This document shows positions 54,724 to 64,000 of a stretch of 64,000 nt of DNA, in pieces. Every line of letters starts with the position of its first letter. The stretch's first letter is position 1. A program made the translations under genes and the position numbers. The notes under the pieces were generated by a model. That model worked only from the letters and a program-made list of their open reading frames with translations, did not search any database and was not told the origin of the DNA. Source of the stretch: Entomortierella parvispora (lineage: Eukaryota > Mortierellomycota > Mortierellomycetes > Mortierellales > Mortierellaceae). Where the stretch lies: assembly GCA_963573315.1 (NCBI GenBank), contig OY752141.1, forward strand, positions 434,001-498,000, in the 5' to 3' direction.

Positions 54724-57700
54724 TCAGAACGTGCAATACTTTCGCATCACCATGTGGGCTTGTGCAGAGGCACCGCTCATCATAAAAATCTTTGCCATAT
54801 TGAACGCCGCCTCTCTCTTCAGATCCGTGGGGTCATCATCCAGTGTTCCCTCCAGCCTGATCCGTCTCTTTTCTGAATCTTGGTCACCTTCACCAGCGTC
54901 CTCGGAATCAGAGTCTTCTTCTTCTTCCTCTTCCTCTTCTTCTTCGTCCTCGTCTTCGTCCTGATCCTCGCCATTTTCTATTTGTTTTGCTCTGGCCTTG
55001 CGTCGCTCACTCGCCAGATGAATCCTACGTTCCATTGCTACCGTTCGCCTCTCCGCTCTTTCCACCCGCCTACCATCTCTTGCTTCCTGTAACTGAGCCC
55101 TTTCACTTTCTTTGCGGTCACGCTCCACCTGTCGCCACGAGGGTAACTCCAAAACACGTCGGTAATGCATCAGGGCTAAATTGTTCTGGCCCAACTGATG
55201 GAAAGCTCGGGCGAAATTATATTCCGCTTCTTGCTGACACAGTGGCAAGGCCTTTGACTGCTCTTCTGGGGAGGCATTTGGAGCTGTGGCGGCCTTGAAG
55301 GCTTCCTCCGATGCCTGGTTGGCCTGCTCCATCCAGCTGTTCTTATTGGAAACGGAAGGAATTGCAGGAATCGTAGCCGGGGCCTTGCCTTTAGCCTTTT
55401 TCTCGCTCTCCAGCTGTGCATGAGCAATGGTACCATAACCTGCTCGTCGGAGGTGATAGTACGTTTGCAGAAGCGTGAGACCACGAACCATAAGCAGCTG
55501 TCGATTGGGCGTCAAACGCTGCATGGCCGTATTGATGTACTGGAGAGAAGCCAGCAAGTGAATCACAGGTTGAGTTGGAGCATGCTCCAGACACTCAAGA
55601 TAAAGTTCTAGTGAAATGGAAGGTAGGGGAAATAGTTAGAAACCAACTCCAATCCAGCGTCAATCTTATATAAACACAAGAATTACCAGCAGCGGAGGCA
55701 TGCGACCGAGTCATGGAAAAGACATGAGCATTAAAAATGGCCAATGTGATAGGAAACTTGGGATACATCGGTTCCGTGAAAGGCCTACTGCCTCTTACTT
55801 TCCTCTTCTCCGCTTCCTGTCCGTCTGGGGCATCATCAGGGCCGCGATTCACTGAGCCATCTTTAGTACGACTCGATGCTGCCGGGGATGATCCTTCATC
55901 TTGCCCTCCTTCCGCTGATGTTGTTCTAGGACCTGGTCGTCTTACTCCAAATACTCCTGACCTCTGTCCAGGGAAGCTTTCTACATCCTCCCAGTCTGTG
56001 TCGTTCTCATCGTCATCGATATTTGTCGCCCTTCTGTCTCGCTCGTAATCAGTCTTGTATGGTTCCTCATCTTCGTAGTCGTCATCGTCAAAAGCATCGT
56101 CGCTACTCTCAACTTCTTCGGCCATTTCTTCGCCAGATTCGTATTCTGCCTCCTGAGATTCATCCACAGTGTCGTCAGTGAACCTCCGCTTCCTGACCTG
56201 TATACTACCTTGAGGTGTATTTTCCAGGGATGACGATGGTCCGCCTACAGAATCGGCTACAAACTCAGCCTCTTTCTCTGAATCTCCAGTGGTATCATGG
56301 GGCGCTTCTTGAGAAATAGATGGATCTCCGACTACAACTTTCTTTCTGTATGGTCTTTTCTCCGTAGACGCTTTAGGACTGACGACATCACTGTCCTGAA
56401 ATCGCTCAAGGACCATTCGATATTCAGAACCTGTCGATAAATCTACGTTGACGTCCTGTTTGAACCGTTTGACCGAGGCCTCCAAAGTGGGCGCCATCAT
56501 ATGGAAAGCTTTTTTTGGTCCTCGCTTGAGAATCTTTTTCTTGTTGACCTTTAGTCGTCTCTTTCTTGCCGTCAACGCCACACGTTTTCCCAGGACCTCT
56601 CGCATCACTTCCATTTGACGCTTGAGTACTTTGCTTGTCGTCGACTGCGACCACGAGAGGAACTTTTGATCGCCCCTAAATCCAAATGTGAAGATGCTTT
56701 GAAAGATCTTGTTTGGCAAAGGTCGAAATCCTCCGAATTGGGCGATCCAGCGACCCGCAGTGATGGTGCCTCCGTAATCGCCGGACCAGATCGCGCAGGC
56801 GAGCAAGACCAGAAAGATTCCTGATCTCCGACGTGGCACAGCGTAAAATACATTGGCGTTGTACATCTTCATCAACAGCTCCGCCGCCTCAGAATAACGA
56901 TCCTCGTACGTCAAAAAGACAGCCTGGCGGATCACCATGAGATACCAAGAGTCAAACGAGATACCGCGATAACTGGTCGGTGGTTCCGGTTTTGGCATGT
57001 GGCTATCAATCAACTCCCTTGTTGTCGGTACAGGCGTATCTGGGACACCCATAGCTCTACCAAGACGTTCAGACATATCCTTGACGTGTTCGGAAAGTCC
57101 ATCGGCATTAGAAGGGTCCCGACGGTACTTCCAAGCTCTGGCCTCTCCTCCCAAGTAAGGTTGAGTCCTTCCCTTGAAGAACGCTTTGTTATTCCTGAAG
57201 ATATCAATGAGTTCACGCGCGACATGAATAAATTGTGTTCGATCCTGTCGTGTCATCGCCACGGCGTCTCTCATGCTTTCCCAGACTCTGGATTTCTCAG
57301 TCTGGTTGATCCTCAGGAAAATGGCCTCCAATCGATTGAACTTGTCGGCCACTTCTTGGTCATCTTGAGCATTCGGCTGCTGAGCTTTGCGTGCCCTCTC
57401 CACTCGTTCGTGCTCTCTCAGTGATCTCAAAAGTTGAATATCGCGGTCCCGGTCTTCGTCGGCATACTCGGCCGCTAAAGCAGGATTTTGTCCGGCTCTT
57501 CGAATTCGCTCCATGGCTTCCAGCGCCGCATTCTGAGAGAAATCCTTTTGAGCTGATGACTCTAGTCGAGGGGCGATTTGTCGGTATCCGAGATTCGCGT
57601 AGTTTGGATCGAAAAGATAGGACTGTGGGACACGCTCTTCAAGCTCTGACGTATCCTTGCCAAGTTTGGCTTCTCTGGCTAACTTGTTCTCCCTGCGTTT

Positions 57701-60183
57701 CTTTTCAATCTCTGCTTGTTTCTCAGCATTGACTTGGCGAACTACGACGGTAGAGTAACAATAACAATTAACAAAAAAGTTGGCTGTAACATATCGTAGC
57801 TCTTGTTCACGATACGATGCGACGCGATACTTACCGTAATTGACGAGGGTCAAAGCTTGAGGTAGGCTTCCCAACTCTTCATAGACCTCAGCCAGCAACA
57901 AGTTTACATTCAGGTTTGTTGGATCCGCACGATGAGCTAAGTTCCAAAGCAGACAAAAAATCAGTCTACCATTCACTAACGAATACCCTGAAAAGATTGT
58001 GCCTCTTTTACATCACAAACCTTGCTCAAGAAAGTCTCGGGCCTCCTTTGTGCGGTGCAAGTTCCGAAGACATTCTCCTGCCATGATCCATACTTTAGGA
58101 ATATCCAACTCGTCAAACTGCAACATGGCTCTGATGACATTGTATCCGTCCTTCCACATCATTTTCGAGACATAGAGTTCGGCGATTCCCTCGTATAAAT
58201 CAGGAAAGTCCTCCACCGAGCACTTCCAGAGATATTTGAATTGGGCCTAAAGAGGAGAACAGGATAACATCTGATCAGTTTCATTCGTGGCTCTGGCGCC
58301 CGGTGTATCGGACACTACTTCTTGAAATTTGCTCCGCCTACCTTGGCCTCTTTAACCTCTTCCAACATGAGTCGACAAGTTCCGATTTTAATACGCAAAT
58401 CAATGGGCAGTCCTCGCGTCCGATTCTCGCCCAAGGATGCCTGCAACTCCTCGTCATACGCGTCCGTGTCAAACTCGCGATCATCCTTGTAATCATCCCA
58501 CCAGGTCTGGTGAGCTCTTTTCTGAAGTCGTCTCGACCAAGTCTTGATGATCTGCAGTGGCTTTTCGTACTCTTCAAACATAATGTAGAGATCGCTCAGC
58601 ATGTTCAAAGCAGAGTATCCGAAGGGCTCGCCTTCTTGTTGATTCTCCACTAGGACATCAAAAGGATCATCGCTCGCCGTCGCAAACCGGTCCGGCATGG
58701 AAGAGTAGTGCAAATAAGCGGCCTCATACAGCTCCAATGCTCGATGCATGTTTTCCTGATATTTTTTGTTGTCCTGACTCTGTGTACTGTACAAACTGAC
58801 TATTTCCTCCAGAGCTGGCATATAGTGCGGACGAGAAGCCAGTAGCGTCGTAAACCCCCTAATGGCCTTTTCGGGTTGGTCCATAATCGATTGCATAACA
58901 GACCGATCCCAAAGTGCATCCAGATCTGTTTTGTCGGCCGAGTAAGCCTTGGAGAAACAATACAATGCCTGTTGGTTATATCCACATTCCCTAAAAAGAA
59001 AAGGTGTGTCAGTACACAGGTGTGTCAGTACATTTCTTCTTCAAAACAAAGCGCAGAGAATATCCGAAGCAGCCCCATACTTGGAGATCTTTGCGAGCTT
59101 TTTCCAGAGTGCGCCGTCCTTGGGTGTCAGATGAGCTCCCACAAGGTAGAGCTGCAGGGCTTTTTCAGTGTTGCCGAGCTCCTCCTGGATGACACCCATG
59201 ATGTTCCAAGCCTGGAAGACTCGATGGTCTTTGACGATAACTTGCTGAAAGAGTTCGACAGCCTCGTTGAATTCCTTCCTGACATATGCGTTGTTGGCCA
59301 TTCCTAATAATTTTTGGACCTCTGGGCTATATACAATATTGGCGTTGCCTCCTTTTCTCTGAATCTATGTTGACATGAATGTGCTTGCGTTAGATGTGAG
59401 GTGGAGTAAATGTGGAGCTATGCTCATTATCCAGCCTTACCTTGCGCTCCTTTCTCTTGGCTCTTTTTGTTTTCGGCTGTAGAGCAAAACCGAGCTCCTC
59501 CATCGCTGGGTCGTCCATGTCTAGCTCGTCTTCATCCAGCCCTTCATCAAAGCCTTCTGATGGGTCCCACGAACTAGCAAAAAGAAAGGAGGATGAGAAT
59601 GGTGACATCCGAATGTGGCAAAAAAGAAGTATCCTTGGTATGACTTTGAGTGAATACAAAAACAGTGCAATCGCTCTTACTCTTGTCCGGAGATGGCCAT
59701 GAGTCCTTTTGGGTCAACCGCAGACGCAACAGCCATCATATCCACAGAAATAGGAATACCTGCCCCTACAGAGCCAGAAGATCCCGCCTCTCCCTGTTGC
59801 TCCTGTTGTCGCAGCAAACTGTAGTCTAATGTAGCGTCGTCCTCCATATCCTCGTCCAGTTCGTTCGTCTCGTCATCCAAGCCCCCGAGTTGGATATTTC
59901 GCAGAACATCTCCAATATCACTTGTCTCAGCCTGTATCCGGTGGTTCGGATGTTGCTGTACACCTGACAATCCAACAAAGTCGCCTATTACCGAGGGTGG
60001 TGCCTGCTGTGTCCCTACAGAGGCGAATTGCGCTAGGTCGCTCGAGCTCTGATTCACACGCGTCATGAGCGGGTTATGTGAAGAGCTCCCATTGGCCGCA
60101 CCAAGGATCGGGTGCTGGGGGTGTGCCTGGCCATTCCCAGAAGGCTGATTTCCTGTGCTTTTGTTGCCGGTGCTGGGGTCCAT
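54724..60183 (-). CDS. TFC4: TFIIIC TPR subunit (TFC4/GTF3C3-like)
   Basis: A scaffold of the tau-A half of TFIIIC, which recruits TFIIIB to tRNA and 5S promoters. Exons 60183-59681, 59573-59441, 59358-59081, 58990-58342, 58246-58021, 57936-57835, 57741-55687 and 55607-54724 join in phase to 1609 residues. After an acidic N-terminus come TPR helices (YVRKEFNEAVELFQQVIVKD, AWNIMGVIQEELGNTEKALQ, ALYCFSKAYSADKTDLDALW, ALNMLSDLYIMFEEYEKPLQ, VNLLLAEVYEELGSLPQAL), a charged linker, the conserved central part (LTYEDRYSEAAELLMKMYNA), and C-terminal TPRs (NFARAFHQLGQNNLALMHYR, REAAFNMAKIFMMSGASAQA). A disordered, very acidic insert of ~270 residues lies before the last TPR block, and the protein is about half again as long as yeast Tfc4. 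Identification rests on TPR order and the acidic N-terminus. Confidence 0.85.
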
Positions 60184-60925
60184 GCGGGCGCGGGGTAGGT
60201 CAGTTGAGGAATGAAGGCAAGAAATGGAAGGAAATTAAGCTGCAAAAGGTGGATCGACGCGAATGAACAATGAACATGGAAAAAAGGTAGTCACGTGCAC
60301 CCTGCTTTTACCATGCCACTCGTCCAAGCGATCAAACGCTTTTTGTGGACGTGCCTATGCGGTGAGAGACCGTCCCTCGTCCAAGTCATCCAACCCCTCA
60401 GTTGTGGAAAGGAAGGTGAGAGTGTGGTCTGTGGAGATGGTGAGGTTTCCTTTTGCAGAAAAAGATGGTAACTTACAAACAAAGCCGAACATCGCATGGA
60501 CTTGACCAAACTTTCCCTCCTCCTCTTACTTTCTTTCATCGCCCCCTTCCACACTTCTCTCTATCTCTTTCTATTTCTCTCTCTGTCTTTCCTTCTGTTC
60601 TATTTCTCGCGCCGATGCTTTGACAAAACTATTATGGACGATGAACCATTGGAAATTGCTGTGTGACATTTCAAGGGGACGGGAAACCGAGCAACGAGCT
60701 TTCACCACAAGCATCTGTGCCACGAGACTTGTAACTCTGTCTCCGCTTTGACGCAATGACCACAATGGTGAAACGGTCAAAGTTACAACCATTCTGCAGG
60801 GAAAGGATAAATAGCTTCGCACTTTCACGTTACCGAGCTTTTGTTTTTGTTGTCATCAGAACGCGTACCTCTTTCCGTCCTCACTCCCTTACCTTCACTC
60901 CGTCCCCCACTCAAAAACAAGCACC
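60184..60925. promoter_or_regulatory. Divergent promoter between TFC4-like and LPMO genes
   Basis: 742 bases. It contains a TATA-like GATAAATA at 60806-60813, about 112 bases before the LPMO ATG, and a CT-rich run near 60545-60605. No ORF here is convincing. Confidence 0.5.
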
Positions 60926-61627
60926 ATGCACTTTCGAAAATTAGCCATTTCGACTCTTGTCTCTCTCCTGGCATTGGTATCTATCCTTCCCAGATCCAAC
61001 AATGTCGTCGAGGCCCATGTGGGGCTCCTCCACCCTTGTGCTCGTTCCAGTCCCCGGGCCGGTTGTCCCAAACCCTCTAATGGTCAAAAGATTGACTACG
61101 ACCTCAACTCTCCTATCGGTACCTTCAGCAGCAAAACTAGACCTTTGTGCAAGAACACCGTCCCATCCAAGACTCGTACTGTTTATCAAGCCGGCCAATC
61201 TATCAAGACCGATTACTCTATCGGAGCCTCTCACGGCGGCGGCCATTGCCAATGGGCCATCTCGTACGATGCTGGCAAAACCTGGGTTGTTCTCAAGACG
61301 ATGATCCGAAATTGCCTCAAGGGTACCAAGCTCGGTCAATCCTACTCCGTCTCAGTGCCTCTTCCCAAGAATGCCCCGAATGGCAAGGCGGTTTTCATGT
61401 GGCTCTGGAACAATGCTCAGGGTGATCGAGAGTTGTACTCGAATTGCGCCGATATTGAGATTCGAGGTGGAAGCAATGGTGGTTCAATTTCCGGGCCGGT
61501 ACCCTTGATTGCCAACTATGGGTCTGGGTCGTTATATATCCCCGAGTTCCCGTTGGCTTCTAGCCCTGACAAACATGAGGCGTTTGCGAAGCGTAAAACT
61601 ATCACAGTTAGGGTCCCGCGCAAGTAA
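60926..61627 (+). CDS. AA11-like lytic polysaccharide monooxygenase (copper-dependent, secreted)
   Basis: A single exon encodes 233 residues. The signal peptide ends VVEA and is followed by His31 (HVGLLHP), so the mature protein would start with the His needed for the copper brace. The second copper His is in GASHGGGHCQWAIS (about H103), matching the HGGGSCQ motif of AA11 enzymes, and the axial Tyr is in GDRELYSNCADIEI (about Y171), matching NREMYMNC. Cys residues fit disulfides of this fold. AA11 enzymes oxidatively cleave chitin, which here could mean the fungus's own wall or that of prey. No chitin-binding module is appended; the tail after ~180 is short and ends in basic residues. The N-terminal segment is shorter and more divergent than in ascomycete AA11, so a neighbouring LPMO family is possible. 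Confidence 0.75.
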   Translation: MHFRKLAISTLVSLLALVSILPRSNNVVEAHVGLLHPCARSSPRAGCPKPSNGQKIDYDLNSPIGTFSSKTRPLCKNTVPSKTRTVYQAGQSIKTDYSIGASHGGGHCQWAISYDAGKTWVVLKTMIRNCLKGTKLGQSYSVSVPLPKNAPNGKAVFMWLWNNAQGDRELYSNCADIEIRGGSNGGSISGPVPLIANYGSGSLYIPEFPLASSPDKHEAFAKRKTITVRVPRK

Positions 61628-61806
61628 AGAAGGGCGTCGCTCATTGCTGAGGCTGGAAAAGCAGGTGGTCAAAAATGAAACGCCCGTTCAAGGCTCGACC
61701 CCTGGAATCATAAGATACCAATTCTGTCGTGAAGGAATGCGAGGAAGAAGGGACACGAATGCACAACCCAGATGATGTCAAGAAAAAAAAAGAGAACGTC
61801 TGATTA

Positions 61807-62568
61807 TCATACTTTTGAAGCGCTGGAGCCGGGGCTGTAGGTGAAATCATCACTTGGCAATAGCCACCCAATATGGTGTACTGTACGTCGTAATAAAAGA
61901 GACTGGGATGTATTTTTGGAGAATTGGGCCAGCCACGATGGCCGTGACAGAGAGAACGGGTGGGCGTGAGGCGTAAGCAAAAAGGGCGGGATGGATGCAT
62001 GCGGGCGGGCGGTTAGGTGGTGAGAGAAGCCCGTTGGTTTCTTTGATCCATGTACCTTTTCCTCCTGCATCGAGATCAAACAACCACTGCTCCGTAATGG
62101 GCCAGGAACGGAAATGAGGAGGCGAGGAGAAGGGATCCACTCCAGAATCCCAAGGGCTGCTTTCTCTTGTTCTTCTTTGGAGATGATCTATGATCCATGA
62201 AGCCACAGAATAGACACACTCACCTCATCCTCCCTGTTCTCCTCCCACGTTGGACCATTGACAGGTCCACACGACCACCCAGCGGACAAAGATAGACCGA
62301 CGTTGAACGAGCAGTGGGGACGATGAGCTTGCTGCTCTCTGATCGTGCTCTGCAGCACTGCAGTATGTATTCGCCGATATAGTATCGATGGTGTTGGTCG
62401 AGTGGTGTGGTGCACAAATTGTATTTTGGGTTGTCGTTTGATTACATCGTGTGCACACGTCCACGAACCCCGTTCTTGCAGGTTTGCTCTTGTGCCTCCT
62501 CGCTGGTCGCTCTGTGATTTTTCCCTCTTTCCTGGGTAAGGGCGTTTGTGACCAATCGTTGGGCCCAC
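61807..62568 (-). CDS. Uncertain small spliced gene
   Basis: Three blocks on the minus strand can be joined in phase 0: one ending at 62222 (reading PVNGPTWEENREDE), one at about 62182-62056 (SKEEQEKAALGILEWIPS to CLISMQEEK), and one ending at 61807 (LLLRRTVHHIGWLLPSDDF). Donor and acceptor sites are present. However, other frames in the same blocks are also open and give equally plausible peptides, so the frame is not decided by the sequence alone. The start is not fixed. It would be convergent with the LPMO gene, 180 bases apart, as is typical here. No domain is recognised. Confidence 0.2.
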
Positions 62569-62972
62569 ATGGGGAGACAGATGAGAGAGCGAGAAGGACG
62601 AGAACCCCGCCCGTGTGACTGACTGGTGCAGCTTGCTTAGTCTGCTTTTCTACCACGACTCATTGCAGCAGGAGGAAGGAAGGAAGAAAGAAAGGAGGAC
62701 AGACAGGGGGGGAAAGGAGAAGCAAGAGCAACGGACTCGTCTGTGGAGGAAGGCTTGCCGCAAGGGAACATGGGAACATGGAAAGAGAACAAGAACAAGA
62801 AAAAAAGGAGTCTTTCGGCGGCTACTGTAATTGTTTCTCGGAGACCAGAATCGAATCGACAAGGTTAAAGTGCAGAGGTGCAGAGCAGCAACGCACAAAA
62901 GACTGAAGGGTGTTGCCCACACGCTGCGCGAGATGACCTTGTCCTTCCTTGCTTCCTTCCTTCTTTCCTGGA

Positions 62973-62980
62973 TATAAAAG
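62973..62980 (+). promoter_or_regulatory. TATA box candidate for the 63158 gene
   Basis: TATAAAAG about 178 bases before the ATG, followed by a CT-rich leader; the best-placed TATA box in the window. Confidence 0.6.
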
Positions 62981-63157
62981 CAACGGGCGCAGACAAGGAC
63001 CCTTTCCCTCTCTTTCCTCTCTTCTCTCTTTTCTTTTCTTTTCTTTTCCTCTCCACAACTCCCCGCTCAAAGTCAAGCTAAAAAGTCCCCATTCCAGACA
63101 ACAACAAACAAAGCAGCCAGCGTCGCCAACAAGATATCCATCCCTCTCACACCTACC

Positions 63158-63817
63158 ATGGCCATGAACATTCTTACTCCCACAATGGCCACCTCCACCT
63201 TCGAGCCAGCAGAGAATACCACCACCCCTACCAGCCCTAGCCAAGACAACTCCTCCACAGGCGGTGCTACCGGTCTCCGTCGCAAAAACACCCTCAAGGC
63301 GTACCTCGCCAACAAGAACAAGCTCAAGGAACGCCAAGCGATCAATGTCATCGTGGACCCTGCACTGCTTGAGCAGAACGATGAACACGACAACCTCTCC
63401 TCGCCACAACAGCAGCGAACCACGCCTCCCGGCTCCCCCTTTGGCTCCGCCAACGCCATCATGTCCCCGGTCGGCGGAAGGAGGATCGATACTGATCTGG
63501 ATGCCATTGACCGCGAGAAGAAGGCGATTGAGGATCAGTTGGCCCTCATCACACAGCAATTGAACAACAGCCAACCTTCATCACCTGCCGTAGAGTCAAC
63601 AGATGCCTTGTCCTTTTCTCTCTTCCCTGAAATGTCAACGCTGAGCAAGGACGAGTTGACAGCCAAGCGGACAAACCTGGTGCAGGAACTTGATGGTCTT
63701 ATGAAGCGACGAAGAGAGTTGCTCCAGAGCTGGGCACGCGATTACAAGAGTCTGAAGCGATCAGGATCTCTTGCAAACAAGAAACAGGACGATCTCTTTT
63801 GGGTGACGACGGCCTAA
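63158..63817 (+). CDS. Small coiled-coil protein of unknown function
   Basis: A single exon of 219 residues from MAMNILTPTMATSTF. An alternative start is the Met at residue 10. The first half is Ser/Thr/Pro/Asn-rich with a basic patch (GLRRKNTLKAYLANKNKLK). The second half has two predicted helical, charged segments (DREKKAIEDQLALITQQLNN and KDELTAKRTNLVQELDGLMKRRRELLQSW), suggesting a short coiled coil. There is no signal peptide or membrane helix. I do not recognise the family. The codon use and a good TATA box support a real gene. Confidence 0.75.
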   Translation: MAMNILTPTMATSTFEPAENTTTPTSPSQDNSSTGGATGLRRKNTLKAYLANKNKLKERQAINVIVDPALLEQNDEHDNLSSPQQQRTTPPGSPFGSANAIMSPVGGRRIDTDLDAIDREKKAIEDQLALITQQLNNSQPSSPAVESTDALSFSLFPEMSTLSKDELTAKRTNLVQELDGLMKRRRELLQSWARDYKSLKRSGSLANKKQDDLFWVTTA

Positions 63818-63944
63818 AGAGTGCGTTTGCCCTGGTCTGGTCGACAACCACAGGAGAATACACCACAAAAGAAGAAAAAAAAAAATAGGAGGACGACAAC
63901 GCAGTGTCGAAAAAATTTCATGCAAGAATGGACACACTGGATAT

Positions 63945-63950
<6 letters not shown>

Positions 63951-63974
<24 letters not shown>
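63951..63974. repeat. CT dinucleotide repeat
   Basis: About 12 CT units near the end of the window, in the 3' flank of the 63158 gene. Confidence 0.8.
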
Positions 63975-63975
<1 letters not shown>

Positions 63976-64000
63976 GGATTGAGTGAGCTTGATGACATTG

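Larger units (their letters stand above)
61628..63157. other. Intergenic region with one uncertain minus-strand gene
   Basis: 1.53 kb between two plus-strand genes. It may hold a small spliced minus-strand gene (61807-62568, listed separately). The right part is GA-rich (62665-62810), then CT-rich, with a TATA-like element at 62973. Confidence 0.4.

Noticed and set aside
1-64000. tRNA, rRNA, CRISPR or transposon
   Set aside because: I looked for T-loop-like GGTTCGAATCC blocks, transposase or reverse transcriptase motifs and regularly spaced repeats by eye and found none. A covariance-model scan would be needed to exclude small RNAs.

Overview
This is a gene-dense stretch of a fungal nuclear genome. 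Most genes are split by short GT-AG introns (about 50-250 nt), genes lie on both strands, 5' leaders are pyrimidine-rich, and many proteins carry long Ser/Thr/Gln/Asn-rich disordered segments. The gene set (split F-box/LRR protein, Frizzled-like receptor with a cysteine-rich domain, AA11-type LPMO, fungal V-ATPase c'' and TFIIIC subunits) fits an early-diverging filamentous fungus. Mucoromycota, probably a Mortierella relative, is my best guess; it is an inference from style and content, not a database match. I saw no tRNA, rRNA, transposase, reverse transcriptase or CRISPR array.

Layout. 1-2263 (+) is the 3' part of a membrane-anchored pepsin-like aspartic protease, followed by the V-ATPase proteolipid c'' (VMA16) at 2607-3731 (+). 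3979-7486 (-) is a ten-exon protein joining an F-box-like N-terminus, a JmjC oxygenase domain and an aminoglycoside-phosphotransferase-like kinase domain. It is divergent from cystathionine gamma-synthase (STR2-like) at 7764-10011 (+). 10195-12726 (-) is an LRWD1/ORCA-like WD40 protein, divergent from riboflavin kinase (FMN1) at 13215-14241 (+). 14362-18789 (-) is an intronless F-box/LRR protein. 20061-29506 (-) is a very large multi-exon RasGEF. 29507-33139 has no recognisable gene and holds a GA-rich tract.

33140-35025 (-) is a WD40 protein of unknown role. 36182-38385 (+) is a single-pass Kelch protein, convergent with a Frizzled-like seven-TM receptor at 38576-40793 (-). 43619-45611 (+) is an MCT-type MFS transporter, convergent with a small GPI-type secreted protein at 45922-47090 (-); a perfect 18-bp inverted repeat lies between their 3' ends. 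48155-53184 (-) is a P2-type Ca2+-ATPase-like pump with an unusual ~330-residue N-terminal extension. 54724-60183 (-) is the TPR subunit of TFIIIC (TFC4-like). 60926-61627 (+) is an AA11-like LPMO. 63158-63817 (+) is a small coiled-coil protein of unknown function. Two further small genes (41383-41683 + and 61807-62568 -) are tentative.

There is no obvious pathway cluster. The window mixes housekeeping genes (V-ATPase, FMN, sulfur amino acids, Pol III transcription) with cell-surface and signalling genes (aspartic protease, Kelch receptor, Frizzled-like receptor, RasGEF, GPI protein, LPMO, pump). For nearly all spliced models the proposed exon lengths and splice phases sum to an open frame, which is the main support for the structures given.
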